A stretch of 64,000 nucleotides of DNA, from assembly GCA_963797115.1 (NCBI GenBank), contig CAWCOH010000001.1, positions 3,534,001-3,598,000 on the forward strand, given 5' to 3'. Shown here piece by piece: positions 52,015 to 61,144 of this stretch. The position numbers and the translations under genes are program-made. The notes beneath the pieces are model-generated. The model did no database searches and was not told the origin of the DNA. It saw nothing but the letters and a program-made list of their open reading frames with translations. This DNA is from AP-15 sp963797115. GTDB lineage: Bacteria > Pseudomonadota > Alphaproteobacteria > ATCC43930 > CGMCC-115725. How positions within the stretch are numbered: position 1 is the first letter of the stretch; every line of letters starts with the position of its first letter.

Positions 52015-52410
52015 ATGGATTCGCTTGCCCGCCTCAACGAATTGATGCTGCCCTTCGCCGGGTTGCTCGGCATCGAGTTCGTCAACGCTTCGCCGGATAA
52101 AATCGTCGCGGAGATGACGGTGCGCGACGATCTCTGCACCCGTCCCGCAGTCCTGCACGGCGGTGCGATCATGGCGTTCGCCGATACCCTCGGTGCCGCC
52201 GGCACGATCCTCAACCTACCCGAGGGTGCCGGGACGACGACAATAGAGAGCAAGACCAACTTTGTGGCACCCGCACCGGTCGGAACGCGGGTGATCGGCG
52301 AGGCGACACCGGTTCACCGCGGCCGGCGCACGATGATATGGCAAACTCGCGTTTCGACCTCGGAAGGTCGGCTGGTCGCGCTCGTTACCCAAACCCAGCT
52401 CGTCCTTTGA
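52015..52410 (+). CDS. PaaI-family hotdog thioesterase
   Basis: A 131 aa hotdog-fold acyl-CoA thioesterase. The conserved DLCTRPAVLHGGAIMAFADT contains the HGG turn and the catalytic D/E region, and ESKTNFVAPAPVGTRV is the second strand pair. Such proteins hydrolyse aryl- or acyl-CoA and act as tetramers. AGAGGGA lies about 10 bases before the ATG at 52015; another ATG at 52008 is in a different frame. The gene's last 19 bases including the stop codon are tandemly duplicated (see the repeat entry). The substrate is unknown, and the neighbours on both sides are on the minus strand. Confidence 0.9.
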   Translation: MDSLARLNELMLPFAGLLGIEFVNASPDKIVAEMTVRDDLCTRPAVLHGGAIMAFADTLGAAGTILNLPEGAGTTTIESKTNFVAPAPVGTRVIGEATPVHRGRRTMIWQTRVSTSEGRLVALVTQTQLVL

Positions 52411-52431
52411 GGCCCAGCTCGTCCTTTGAGG
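52394..52431 (+). repeat. 19-bp perfect tandem duplication across a stop codon
   Basis: CCCAGCTCGTCCTTTGAGG occurs twice in direct succession (52394-52412 and 52413-52431). The first copy ends the thioesterase gene with TGA; the second lies just after it. Probably a recent slippage or replication duplication, or an assembly artefact. It does not change the protein. Confidence 0.9.
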
Positions 52432-52437
52432 CAGGTG

Positions 52438-53262
52438 TCAGAGGAAGTCGCGCACCCGTTCGAGCTCATCGAGCGCGCCAGCCGGCGAAACGACGAGCAC
52501 CTCGTCGAAACCCAACAGCTCGATCCGCTTCAGCCGCACCCGCGCCTGGTCCGGCGAACAGACCAGCGAGACAGCGGCGCGCTCGGCGAGGCTGCCGGGC
52601 TCCGGCCTATTCCTGAGATCGACAAGGACATTGGCAAGGACGGCATTGGTGCCGCCGGCCTCGCGGTATAGGCGCATCCCGGCCTCGAGATCTTCCCAGC
52701 TGCTGTAGAGGCCGGAGGCGATCCACCCTGCGCACTGCTTTGCGGCATAAGCGATCCAGCGCGGATTGCGCCAAGCCCCGAGCAGCACCGGCGGGCCGCC
52801 TTCGCAGCCCGGCCAGGACAACAATACGCCGCCATTGACCGGCTCGCCGCTCCACGCCCGGCGCATCACCTCGAGGGAACGCATCAGGGTGCGGAAGCGC
52901 TGCTCGTAATCGGCTCCGAGGAGATCGAAATCGGCGCGTGTCGAGCCGCTGCCGACACCGAGGCGGAGCCGGCCGCCGGACAGGGCCTGGACCGACTGCA
53001 CGCGATGGGCGAGCTCGATCGGGTGGCGCAGCGAGACCTGCAGCACCGCGGTGCCGAGCTCGACCCGGGGAGTGGCAACGCTGAGTGCCCCGAGGGCGAC
53101 GAGCGGATCGAGCGTCGGCCGGCCACGCCCGAGCGAGTCGGTGACCCAGATCCCGGGAAAACCGCGCCTTTCGATCTGCCTGGCGTACTCGACGAGGCGA
53201 TGGAGCGATCGGCCGCGCGGCTCCCCCTCCGGTCGCATAAAGGTCACAACGCTCAGTCTCAT
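52438..53262 (-). CDS. LLM-class F420/flavin-dependent oxidoreductase
   Basis: A luciferase-like monooxygenase family TIM barrel, 274 aa. Typical parts are FPGIWVTDSLGRGRPTLDPL, GTAVLQVSLRHPIELAHRV (the LA-x-x-x-x-T loop is altered), GGRLRLGVGSGSTRADF and the closing helices with SPDQARVRLKRI. The conserved G-x-G-x-G-x after LRLGVGSG marks cofactor binding; whether it uses FMN or F420 cannot be told. Start taken at the ATG at 53262, where RLSVVTFMRP begins; upstream frame to 53343 looks unconserved. It is convergent with the thioesterase. Substrate unknown. Confidence 0.88.
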   Translation of the reverse strand: MRLSVVTFMRPEGEPRGRSLHRLVEYARQIERRGFPGIWVTDSLGRGRPTLDPLVALGALSVATPRVELGTAVLQVSLRHPIELAHRVQSVQALSGGRLRLGVGSGSTRADFDLLGADYEQRFRTLMRSLEVMRRAWSGEPVNGGVLLSWPGCEGGPPVLLGAWRNPRWIAYAAKQCAGWIASGLYSSWEDLEAGMRLYREAGGTNAVLANVLVDLRNRPEPGSLAERAAVSLVCSPDQARVRLKRIELLGFDEVLVVSPAGALDELERVRDFL

Positions 53263-53802
53263 GACCACTCGCCGGGCAAAAATTTCGCCGTCACCAAATT
53301 CTCCTTGCTTCGCTGGCGGGTTGCTCGACCAAAGATGCAACATATCCGCGGCAGCGGCCAGACCGCCATTGCATCGGCGCCGCGCTATGCGTCCTTGTCC
53401 GCTCCGCCGCGGCGATACAACTTGCGATTTGGTAATTCCTTAACAATTTGTGATTCTAACGCGGATCAACAGCAAAAGCTCTCGCATTGGTTGCAGCGAC
53501 GATAGCCGCGTCGAGAATAGGCTTTTCGCGGCCAGCCCTCGAACGGCATCAGAGGCAGAGTGTACAAGGCGATTGTGGCAATTCTCGAAAGGGATATATG
53601 GAAACGAATCGGAAACTTCTAGAAGTTCGCTCTGCCGTCCCGAAGCAGGTTCACTCGGCCCCCCGGCCGGAGGTCGGCTGCGGCCAGGTGCAGCAACATC
53701 GCGCCCGGCAATTCCCGGGGGAAACCTAAGCCGCATCCGAGATTGCGACGATTGGTCAGCGGGACAGTTATATCGCAAGCGACCCGAACAGGATGCTCCG
53801 CG
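53263..53802. other. intergenic region with a 14-bp palindrome
   Basis: 540 bases between divergent genes. AACTTCTAGAAGTT (53614-53627) is a perfect palindrome that could be an operator for the downstream small gene. A 44-codon frame starts at 53598 with AAAGGG nearby and covers this palindrome, but shows no conserved motif. Nothing else recognised. Confidence 0.4.
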
Positions 53803-54057
53803 ATGACCCACAAGCCAACTCTTACTGCACCCCTATCGTCCAGCGAATATGAAGCGGCAGTGGCCGCCTTCATCCGCAGCAAGGGTGTGACGCGCTGCCC
53901 GACCGCCTGCCTCGTCCGCACGCAAGCCTCGGTTCCGGATGCTGACCGCGCCGCACTCGAACGCTACGAGGCCGGACGCGCGCAGACCCGGCGGGAGAAC
54001 CTCGCCGCGGTCGCGCGGTCGCTCGGGGTTTTCCCGCCGACGCAGAATGCCCGCTAA
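53803..54057 (+). CDS. conserved small hypothetical protein (TRCPTAC motif)
   Basis: An 84 aa protein, no signal peptide or membrane helix. The core FIRSKGVTRCPTACLVRTQA with a later ALERYEAGRAQTR pattern resembles a family of short alphaproteobacterial proteins of unknown function; the two cysteines (CPTAC) could bind metal or form a disulfide. Start at 53803 chosen as the first ATG directly before this core; a longer frame exists upstream. It is convergent with rbsK (26 bases between stops). I do not know its role. Confidence 0.7.
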   Translation: MTHKPTLTAPLSSSEYEAAVAAFIRSKGVTRCPTACLVRTQASVPDADRAALERYEAGRAQTRRENLAAVARSLGVFPPTQNAR

Positions 54058-54083
54058 CCCGTCTCCGTCGATGTGGAACTCCG

Positions 54084-54956
54084 TTAGAGCTGACTAGCCG
54101 CTGCATCGATCATTGCGCGGTCGGGCATCGCCGTCTGCGCGCCATGCGCCAGGCAAGCGAGACCCGCGGCGGCGCTCGCCTCGCGAATGGCAATTTCCAG
54201 GGTCGACCCGAGATCGAGCGCTGCGGCGAGAACGCCGACGAAAGTGTCCCCGGCACCTGTCGTGTCGAGCGGCTCGATTGGCAGCGCCGGCACCTCCAAT
54301 CGCATCCCATCGCGCAGGAAAGCCACTGATCCCGCCGCCCCGCGCGTCGTCACAAGCCCTTGCCGCAGCCTCATGGCGAACCGCGCCGGATCCGACCCCA
54401 GGGTTGTCGCCTCGCTCTCGTTAGCGATCACGAGATCGATTTCCCCCAATAAGGCGGGCTCGATCGGCAAGGCAGGTGCCAGATTGAGCAGGACCCGACC
54501 ATGTCGAGCTCGTACGCGGCGGATGAGGATCTCGGTTTCGCCGGGCGGAACCTCCATCTGCGCAACAAGGGTGATGTCACGACCGAGCAATTCGTTAGGA
54601 ACCTGGGTAGACCGCACGCTCATATTGGCACCCGGGGCCACCGCGATCATGTTCTCCCCTTCCTTCGAAACCATGATGACCGCACAGCCCGTCGGCTGCT
54701 CGACGACACGCACCAACCGCATATCGACACCCTCGCGGCGTAACCGGTCGAGCGCGATATCGGCAAAGCGATCGGCGCCGACGGCCCCGGCCAGCGCGAC
54801 CGCAGCACCGGCACGACGGGCCGCCAAGGCTTGATTGGCGCCCTTTCCGCCAGGGTGCAACCCATAGTCGCCGCCCAGAACGGTCTCGCCTGGGCGCGGC
54901 AGCCGCGGAACCGGAACGATCAGATCGGCGTTAATCGAACCGAAGACCAAGATCAT
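54084..54956 (-). CDS. rbsK: ribokinase / PfkB-family sugar kinase
   Basis: A 290 aa PfkB kinase. N-terminal GSINADLIV and GGKGANQALAARRAG are ribokinase signature 1, and DTTGAGDTFVGVLA is signature 2 with the catalytic base D237. ATP-binding residues around GAQTAMP end the protein. It phosphorylates ribose or a related sugar at O5; relatives also act on 2-keto-3-deoxy-sugars, which would fit the aldo/keto reductase and aldolase genes next door. Divergent from the aldo/keto reductase with 100 bases between the starts. No rbs transporter in the window. Start at 54956. Confidence 0.92.
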   Translation of the reverse strand: MILVFGSINADLIVPVPRLPRPGETVLGGDYGLHPGGKGANQALAARRAGAAVALAGAVGADRFADIALDRLRREGVDMRLVRVVEQPTGCAVIMVSKEGENMIAVAPGANMSVRSTQVPNELLGRDITLVAQMEVPPGETEILIRRVRARHGRVLLNLAPALPIEPALLGEIDLVIANESEATTLGSDPARFAMRLRQGLVTTRGAAGSVAFLRDGMRLEVPALPIEPLDTTGAGDTFVGVLAAALDLGSTLEIAIREASAAAGLACLAHGAQTAMPDRAMIDAAASQL

Positions 54957-55056
54957 CGCAACATCCTGCCTCTAAATATCCTCCGTTAACTTTAAATAAT
55001 CACAACCGCGCGACAAAGGCCCCGGTTAAGCAATTCTGGCTGACGGAGATCGCGGG

Positions 55057-56061
55057 ATGATGAATTTTGAGAAACGTCCTGTTGGGCGTACCTCGCTCCT
55101 AGTAACCGCGTTCGGCCTTGGCAGCGCGACGCTGGGCGGTCACCGGATCCCGGTGACCCCTGAAGAGGCCGAAGCAATCGTCCGAGCGGCGTGGGCAAAC
55201 GGCGTGCGCTATGTCGATACCGCGCCCTATTACGGCTTCGGACAAGCCGAGCGTTGCGTTGGCGACGCGCTGCGCGCGGTGCCGCGTGAGGAGTGGGTGT
55301 TGTCGACAAAAGTCGGGCGGCTGCTGCGCCCCAAAGCCGAACAGCCCATGGGCGAGATATCCCAGCCTCCAATGCCGTTTGATGCCGTGTTCGACTACTC
55401 CTACGACGCGATCATGCGGTCGTTCGAGGACAGCCTGCAGCGGCTCGGCCTGGCCCGGGTCGATATTCTTTACGTACACGATCTCGGCGCCAAGCAGCAT
55501 GGCGCGGAGGCGCACCGCGAAATTATGCGAAAATTCCGAGAAGGGGGGTACCGCGCGCTTGAAGAGCTGCGGCGGAGCGGTGCCGTGCGGGCGGTCGGAA
55601 TGGGCGTCAACGAAAAAGCAGTGCTGCTGGAAGTAATGGAATGGGGCGACTGGGACGCCTTTCTGCTCGCCGGGCGTTACACCTTGCTCGAGCAGTCTCC
55701 GCTCGATGATCTGCTTCCAAGATGTTTGCACGCAGGAATATCGGTCGTAATAGGTGGCCCCCTCAATTCGGGTATCCTCGCCGGGCGCGACACCTGGAAC
55801 TACAAGATCGCCCCGCCGGAGGTGGTCGCTCGGGTCGACGCGATCCGGACAGTTTGCGACCGTCACCAAGTGCCTCTGGTAGCGGCGGCGTTGCAGTTTC
55901 CGCTTGCTCACCCCGCCGTCACAGCGATTATTCCGGGGCCGCGCAACGTCGCAGAATTCGCGGCCAATTTGGAGCTTCTGCGTTATCCTATCCCGTCGGC
56001 GCTGTGGGCGGATTTGCGGGACGCCAAGCTGCTCCATCCGGAGGCGCCGACGCCGCCGTGA
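55057..56061 (+). CDS. aldo/keto reductase (aldose 1-dehydrogenase-like)
   Basis: A 334 aa NAD(P)-dependent oxidoreductase. Catalytic tetrad: D54 (VDTAPYYG), Y58 or Y59, K85 (STKVGR), H141 (YVHD). The N-terminal GRTSLLVTAFGLGSATLGG is the family start, and the D-threo-aldose 1-dehydrogenase (L-fucose dehydrogenase) group has this combination and length. The likely reaction is oxidation of an aldose to its lactone; the specific sugar is unknown. Followed after 18 bases by the cysteine hydrolase and then the HpaI aldolase, all plus strand, forming a catabolic run. ATG at 55057 is doubled (MM) and has no good ribosome site. Confidence 0.92.
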   Translation: MMNFEKRPVGRTSLLVTAFGLGSATLGGHRIPVTPEEAEAIVRAAWANGVRYVDTAPYYGFGQAERCVGDALRAVPREEWVLSTKVGRLLRPKAEQPMGEISQPPMPFDAVFDYSYDAIMRSFEDSLQRLGLARVDILYVHDLGAKQHGAEAHREIMRKFREGGYRALEELRRSGAVRAVGMGVNEKAVLLEVMEWGDWDAFLLAGRYTLLEQSPLDDLLPRCLHAGISVVIGGPLNSGILAGRDTWNYKIAPPEVVARVDAIRTVCDRHQVPLVAAALQFPLAHPAVTAIIPGPRNVAEFAANLELLRYPIPSALWADLRDAKLLHPEAPTPP

Positions 56062-56079
56062 CCGATTGAGGAAATTCCG

Positions 56080-56787
56080 ATGAGGCTCAATGGCACAAAT
56101 ATTCCCGACGCAATCGCCGAGCGAGTGATCGAGCGGCGCGGTCGAGAGCACTCCTTCGCCGACCTCGACCCGGCGCGCACCGCACTCGTGGTGATCGACC
56201 TGCAGCATGCCTTTATGAACGACGCGGTCGGATTTGCAGCGGTCCCGGCGGCGCGCGACATCGTGCCAGCGGTAAACCGGCTGGCAGCGGCGGTGCGCGA
56301 GGATGGCGGCGGTGTCTTCTGGATCAAGATGACCCATGACGAACGCTGCTTCAGCGAGTGGTCGGTAGCCTACGAGCTGCCGACACCCGAGTATCGCGCC
56401 AAGCGCATCGCGGCACTCTCCGAAGGCACACTTGGCCATGAGCTGTGGCCCGATCTCGACGTGCGGCCGGAGGACGAAATCGTCAAAAAATATCGCTATA
56501 GCGCCTTCATGCCGGGGACATCGGAGCTTCCCGACCGGCTGCGCGCCCGCGGTTTCGATACCGTGCTTATCACCGGAACCGTCACCAACGTCTGTTGCGA
56601 AAGCTCGGCACGTGACGCCAACATGACGAATTTCCGTACCATCATGGTCAGCGACGGCAATGCTGCTCTGAGCCAAGCAGAGCACGACGCCTCGCTGACC
56701 GCTTTCTACAATACGTTCGGCGATGTCATGGATGCCGACATGATCATCGCCGGCCTGCGGCGTCAGCGATCGGCATGGGCAGCCTAG
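56080..56787 (+). CDS. isochorismatase-family cysteine hydrolase
   Basis: A 235 aa cytoplasmic amidase-like hydrolase. The catalytic triad is D40 (ALVVIDLQHAF), K137 (VKKYRYSAF) and the cysteine at 172 in TGTVTNVCCESSARDA, with the conserved cis-peptide loop GTVTN. The family cleaves amides or imides (nicotinamidase, carbamoylsarcosine, N-carbamoyl compounds, biuret). Position between an aldose dehydrogenase and an aldolase suggests a step on a carbamoyl or lactone intermediate, which I cannot specify. GAGGAA is 6 bases upstream of the ATG at 56080. The next gene follows with a 27-base gap. Confidence 0.92.
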   Translation: MRLNGTNIPDAIAERVIERRGREHSFADLDPARTALVVIDLQHAFMNDAVGFAAVPAARDIVPAVNRLAAAVREDGGGVFWIKMTHDERCFSEWSVAYELPTPEYRAKRIAALSEGTLGHELWPDLDVRPEDEIVKKYRYSAFMPGTSELPDRLRARGFDTVLITGTVTNVCCESSARDANMTNFRTIMVSDGNAALSQAEHDASLTAFYNTFGDVMDADMIIAGLRRQRSAWAA

Positions 56788-56814
56788 CGGCGGCGAAATC
56801 CTACGGGAGGGAAC

Positions 56815-57606
56815 ATGAAGGAGAATCGGGTCAAGCGGATCCTGCGCGAGGGCGGCCTCGCTTTGGGGACCCATGTCGGCGGCATCGCCGACCCGCAGAT
56901 CGTCGAACTGATCGGGCTCGCCGGCTTTGATGCGGCGTTCATCGACATGGAGCACACTACTTTCGATCTGCACGACGTGCAGCTCGCGGTCATGGCCGCC
57001 GAGCGCGTCGGGATCACGCCGATCGTCCGCACGCCGGGTTTCGATCCTGCCTTTATCCTGCGCCTCCTGGACATGGGCGTGCAGGGCATCCAGGTGCCGC
57101 ATGTCAGCAGTCCCGAGACCGCGCGCGCCGCGGTCAAGGCCGTCCGCTACCCGCCGCAGGGCGACCGCGGCATGGCGGCGGGCAGCCGCGCCGCCGAGTT
57201 CGGCCGGATCCCGCTCGTCGACCATATGGCCCAATCCAACCGCGAGATCCTGTTGGCCTGCATGATCGAGGACATGGAGGCGGTCGAGCGGATCGACGAA
57301 ATCGCCGCGGTCGAAGGCGTCGACCTCTTGGCGGTCGGGCCATCGGATCTCTCGCGCTCGCTCGGCGTCAGCGGCCAGCCGGATCACCCGCGGCTGGTCG
57401 CGGCGATTGACCGGGTGCGCGAGGCGGTCAAGAAGGGCGCCGGCGTGCGGCTCGCCCTGCCGTTGAACCATGCCGCCTTTCCGCGCAACGCGGCACAGCT
57501 CAAGGAACTCGGCGCCGGATACACCAACTGCGCGCCGACCCCGGAAGCCCGCCTGCTGCGGTCGTTCCAGGTGCAAGCCGCCGAGCAGCGCAAGCTTCTG
57601 GGCTGA
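56815..57606 (+). CDS. HpcH/HpaI class II aldolase
   Basis: A 263 aa metal-dependent aldolase. FIDMEHTTFDLHDV carries the histidine and the metal region, QGIQVPHVSSPETA, GDRGMAAGSR and LACMIEDMEAVERIDEIA follow, with GVDLLAVGPSDLSRSLG near the C-terminus, as in the 2-keto-3-deoxy-L-rhamnonate/HpaI group. It would split a 2-keto-3-deoxy sugar acid into pyruvate and an aldehyde, the reverse of aldol addition. The ribosome site GGGAGGG is immediately upstream. It is last in the run with the aldo/keto reductase and the cysteine hydrolase. Confidence 0.92.
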   Translation: MKENRVKRILREGGLALGTHVGGIADPQIVELIGLAGFDAAFIDMEHTTFDLHDVQLAVMAAERVGITPIVRTPGFDPAFILRLLDMGVQGIQVPHVSSPETARAAVKAVRYPPQGDRGMAAGSRAAEFGRIPLVDHMAQSNREILLACMIEDMEAVERIDEIAAVEGVDLLAVGPSDLSRSLGVSGQPDHPRLVAAIDRVREAVKKGAGVRLALPLNHAAFPRNAAQLKELGAGYTNCAPTPEARLLRSFQVQAAEQRKLLG

Positions 57607-57827
57607 GAACCTGATGCGGGGTTGAGTATCCTGCGACTTGTGGTTGTCCACCATATTAGCGCTCCGCTGCACCTGCAGCGGGTCTGCAGCGAGAACTCGT
57701 CTTCAGGTTGCAAGACTGGCTTGACTGGTTCCGGGCGGCCTCGATCTGCCGGCGCCGCGATCCGCCTTCATGTATTATAACAATTAGGCAATTTTACGGA
57801 TAGTCAATTCGCAATTCGTCAGTACGG

Positions 57828-58646
57828 CTAAGCCGCGGCGTTCGTCAGGCGGATCACACGGTACCGCATAGCCCTCCAGGCGAGGCGGCTCGCTGTGCGG
57901 GCGAGCCGGCCGTGCGGCGACAATCCGACGGCGTTGAACGCCATCGCGACGATCTGTCGGACATGCGGTTCGCGGTAGAGTGCGAAGGCCCGCCGTTCGT
58001 AGGCGCGACTGTGACGGCGCCGATCGTAGAGGGCGCCCTCGGTCTCATTGGCCGCGTGGTAGGCACAAGCCAGCTCGTCGTCCTGAGCTTCGGCAATCCG
58101 CCCGAAGCCTACCCGAAGCCGCCGCCAAAATCCGATCCGCTCGCGTTCGAGGCAGCGGGTCAGGTTCTTGTGGAAAAGCTTGTAGTGGCGGATCTCGTCC
58201 GCCGCGATGTTGCGGCAGATCTCCTTGAGCACCGGCTCGCGCACCGCATCGCGTAGTGCCGAGTAATACGAACTCGTTCCGACCTCGACCATGCAGCGGG
58301 CAATCATCTCGCCAGAGCGCGAGCCCCGGCGTGAAGCATCGCAGTCGAAGTCGACCCGATATCTGGCTTGAAACCGGTCGAAGGCGGCAGCTAAGTCGTA
58401 GCTCGGATCGGCCATCGCGGCCCAGCGCGCCAAAGCGCGCCCGTGCTGGATTTCCTCCTCGCCCCAGCGCCGCGCGGTGCGCTGGAAGTCGGGGTCGTCA
58501 TGAAAGATCCGGCACAGATGGTGTGCGTAGGCGCCGCCATTGTATTCGACAAGGCTCGCCGCCTTGACGATCGGCACGACATCCGGATCGAGCTTGCTGC
58601 GATCGAAGCGGTCCCACGGGATCTCGTCGAGCGTCCAGGAGCCCAT
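57828..58646 (-). CDS. ferritin-like / acyl-desaturase-type diiron protein
   Basis: A 272 aa all-helical protein of the ferritin-like superfamily. Iron ligands fit: E34 (SLVEYNGG), E63-H67 (GEEEIQHG), a glutamate in MVEVGTSSYYSALRD, and E/H in IAADEIRHYKLFHKN. That is the E...EXXH...E...EXXH diiron four-helix pattern. Membrane helices are absent, so it is soluble. The long basic C-terminus (YRRRHSRAYERRAF-like) is unusual. Reaction unknown: hydroxylase, desaturase or iron storage are possible. It follows the molybdopterin oxidoreductase gene on the same strand with a 69-base gap, suggesting a shared transcript. Confidence 0.8.
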   Translation of the reverse strand: MGSWTLDEIPWDRFDRSKLDPDVVPIVKAASLVEYNGGAYAHHLCRIFHDDPDFQRTARRWGEEEIQHGRALARWAAMADPSYDLAAAFDRFQARYRVDFDCDASRRGSRSGEMIARCMVEVGTSSYYSALRDAVREPVLKEICRNIAADEIRHYKLFHKNLTRCLERERIGFWRRLRVGFGRIAEAQDDELACAYHAANETEGALYDRRRHSRAYERRAFALYREPHVRQIVAMAFNAVGLSPHGRLARTASRLAWRAMRYRVIRLTNAAA

Positions 58647-58715
58647 GCGCGTCCCTCCCGCGTCAGCCCCGAGTCGTTGTACACCAAAGCGCGAGGAAGT
58701 GTGTCTGCACCTGTA

Positions 58716-61113
58716 TCATACGGGTTTAGATACCCGGCACATACGCGAGCGATGGGGCACCGAGGCGCTGATCGGGTCGATATGCGTGTTGGGGATGATG
58801 AGGTTGAGGTTAGCTCCCTTCGAGGTCAACGGATCGTATCCGGGAAGTCCGAGTTGGCTACATGCCTGCCACCAGCCGCCATACGGCGCGCACACGACCC
58901 TCGGATCGAGCGTGCCGTTGTATTTCGCCTTCAGCCGGATCTTGCCGGCAGCAGTCTCGACGCTGACCCATTCGCCGTCGAGCACGCTCAAGCCGCTTGC
59001 CGTGTCGGGGTGTATCTCGACGAAAGGCTCACGCTCCTGACCGCGCAGGCGCGGAATGTTACGGTGCCCCTGGTCGACGAATTGGAGCAGCCGAAAGGAG
59101 GTCAGCACGAGCGGATATTCGTGCGTCAAATCGGCCGCACCGATCGGGCTGTCGGCCGGCTCGGAATAGGTCGGCAGCGGATCATAGCCGGATGCGGCAA
59201 ATCGGCTCGAATACACTTCGACCCGGCGCGACGGCGTCGGGAAGCCGCGCGCTCGCCCATCGGCAGGGTTGATCCCCGCGTATTTAAGGGTGTGCGTCGT
59301 GACGCCCGCCTTCACGCCGACCGGGTTCGCGCGCAGCTGTCGTACGGTGATGCCGGAGGGCTCGAGTTGATGAACTCCACGCTGCTTCGACATCTCCGTT
59401 GAAGAAATCTTCGCCAAGGCCCAAGCGGCCGGCGAGGTCGAAGATCACCACCAAATCCGACCGCGCCTCGCCGATCGGCGGAATCACAGCTTTCCTGATT
59501 TGCGCCCAAGCAGCCGCTTCGCGGGTGCCGCCCTTGCCGCCGAAGCTCGGCTTGAGCGCCTCCGCTTCCCACGAGGTCGCCGCCGGCAGGAGCAGATCGG
59601 CAAAGGACGCCGATGCATTTGAAAACATGTCCATATGCACGTAAAAGTCGAGCGCCTGAAGTGCCTGCCGGCCCCGGTCCGCGTCGCCGTGACTGAGCAG
59701 TGGATCGTTGCCGAATAGCACCATGGCTTTGACCGAGTATGGCTGTCCTGTCAGGACGGCATCATAGACCCGAGCCGCCTGCACGATCCCCGGATCGCTG
59801 GGCGGCCCAAGCGGGTGATCTGCCAAGCCAAGCCGCAGGTCGGCCTTGTTCTTCGGCAGCAGTTCAGGACCCATCACCGGGCGGTTTGGGGTCATCGCGG
59901 TCAGAAGGTTGCTGCCGCTGTCGTCGAACTGCCCGGTCAGCGCGTAAAAGCACGAGATCGCCCGATTGGTCTGCATCGCGTTGCTGTGCATTTCGAGACC
60001 GGCCCAGCTGAAAAAGCAGGACGGTCGCTCCGTCGCAAACATCCGCACCGCGGCACGGACCGTCTCTGCCGGTACCCAGGTGATCTCTTCGGAGCGCTCG
60101 GGCGCAGAGCGCGCCGCAATCTCCGTGAGGAGCGCAAATGCCGGTCGACAGGAGACCGAGGCGCCGTTATCGAGCGAACAGGTAAACCTTCCCGTGAGTG
60201 CGGGGTTCACCTCGTTCTCGCAATACCCGGTCTGGGAATCGTAAATGGCGGGACCGACGCGACCGCTGTCCCACACGACAAATGAATCGCGTGTGCTACT
60301 CGATGGCGACAGATCCTGCGCGGTCAACAGCTGCCCGGTGTCCTCGCGGACCAGGAAGGGGCCGTTGGTCCAGTCCCGAACGAAGGCCTCGTCATAGAGT
60401 TTTTCTTCGATAAGGACATGGATCATCGCCATCGCGAGCGCGCCGTCGCTGCCGGGGCGCACCCGCAGCCAGCAATCCGCTTCGCGGGCGAGACGATGCT
60501 GCCGCGGATCGATAACGATCAGCCTGGCGCCCCTGACGCGCGCCCGGGTGATCCGCTGCGCCGATGTCGGAAAGGTAGCGAGCGGATTGGCACCCCAGAG
60601 GAGTATGCAGCGCGTGCTCTCGTAATCAGGCGGCGGCGTCGGCGTCCCGAACGTATGCTTGGCGCCAAACAGCACATTCCACGTGCAGATATGGGTTCTG
60701 GTCAGCACGTTCGGACTGCCGAAGGCGTTGGCCAACCGGATCAACCAGGGTTCGAAATCGGAGGCGGCGCTGCCGGCCGGGGTCGCGCGGCTAAACACGA
60801 CCGCCTCGGGCCCATACCGGTCCTTGATGTCCGAGAGTCGGGATACGACGGTGTCGAGCGCCTCTTCCCACGAGATACGAACCCATCCGGGATCGGCGTC
60901 ACTCTTGGGGCGAGTGCGCTTCATCGGGTGGAGGAGCCGGTCCGGCGAATAGACGATCTCCGGCGCGGCATAACCCTTGATGCAGATCCCGCCGTTGGGA
61001 TGCTCGGAGTCCGGCGTCACCTTGGTGAAGCGCCCGTCTTCGACAACGGCGACGACGCCGCATTGGGCAATGCACATCGGACAGTAGGTGTGGATTTCCT
61101 CGGTCGTCATCAT
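58716..61113 (-). pseudogene. molybdopterin oxidoreductase, split by one frameshift
   Basis: A DMSO-reductase/formate-dehydrogenase-family catalytic subunit, about 800 aa if repaired. N-terminal 4Fe-4S site YCPMCIAQC with a later GICIKG cysteine; the Mo ligand region has THICTWN; then VFSRATPAGSAASDFEPW and WGANPLATFPTSAQ. The frame is broken near 59375 after FFNGDVEAAW: deleting one base continues as HQLEPSGITVRQLRANPVG and the Molydop_binding domain with ESxLTS-type LTHEYPLVLTSFRLLQ to PYGGWWQACSQLG. As each half is otherwise undamaged, a single sequencing or assembly error is as likely as true loss. Start at 61113 with GGGGAGAGG directly before; no electron-transfer subunit is adjacent. 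Confidence 0.85.
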
Positions 61114-61144
61114 CCTCTCCCCTCCGGCGCCAACCCTCTCTACC

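Noticed and set aside
55099..57672. 857-residue minus-strand frame
   Set aside because: It spans three clear plus-strand enzymes with good motifs and ribosome sites; the frame is a high-GC shadow.
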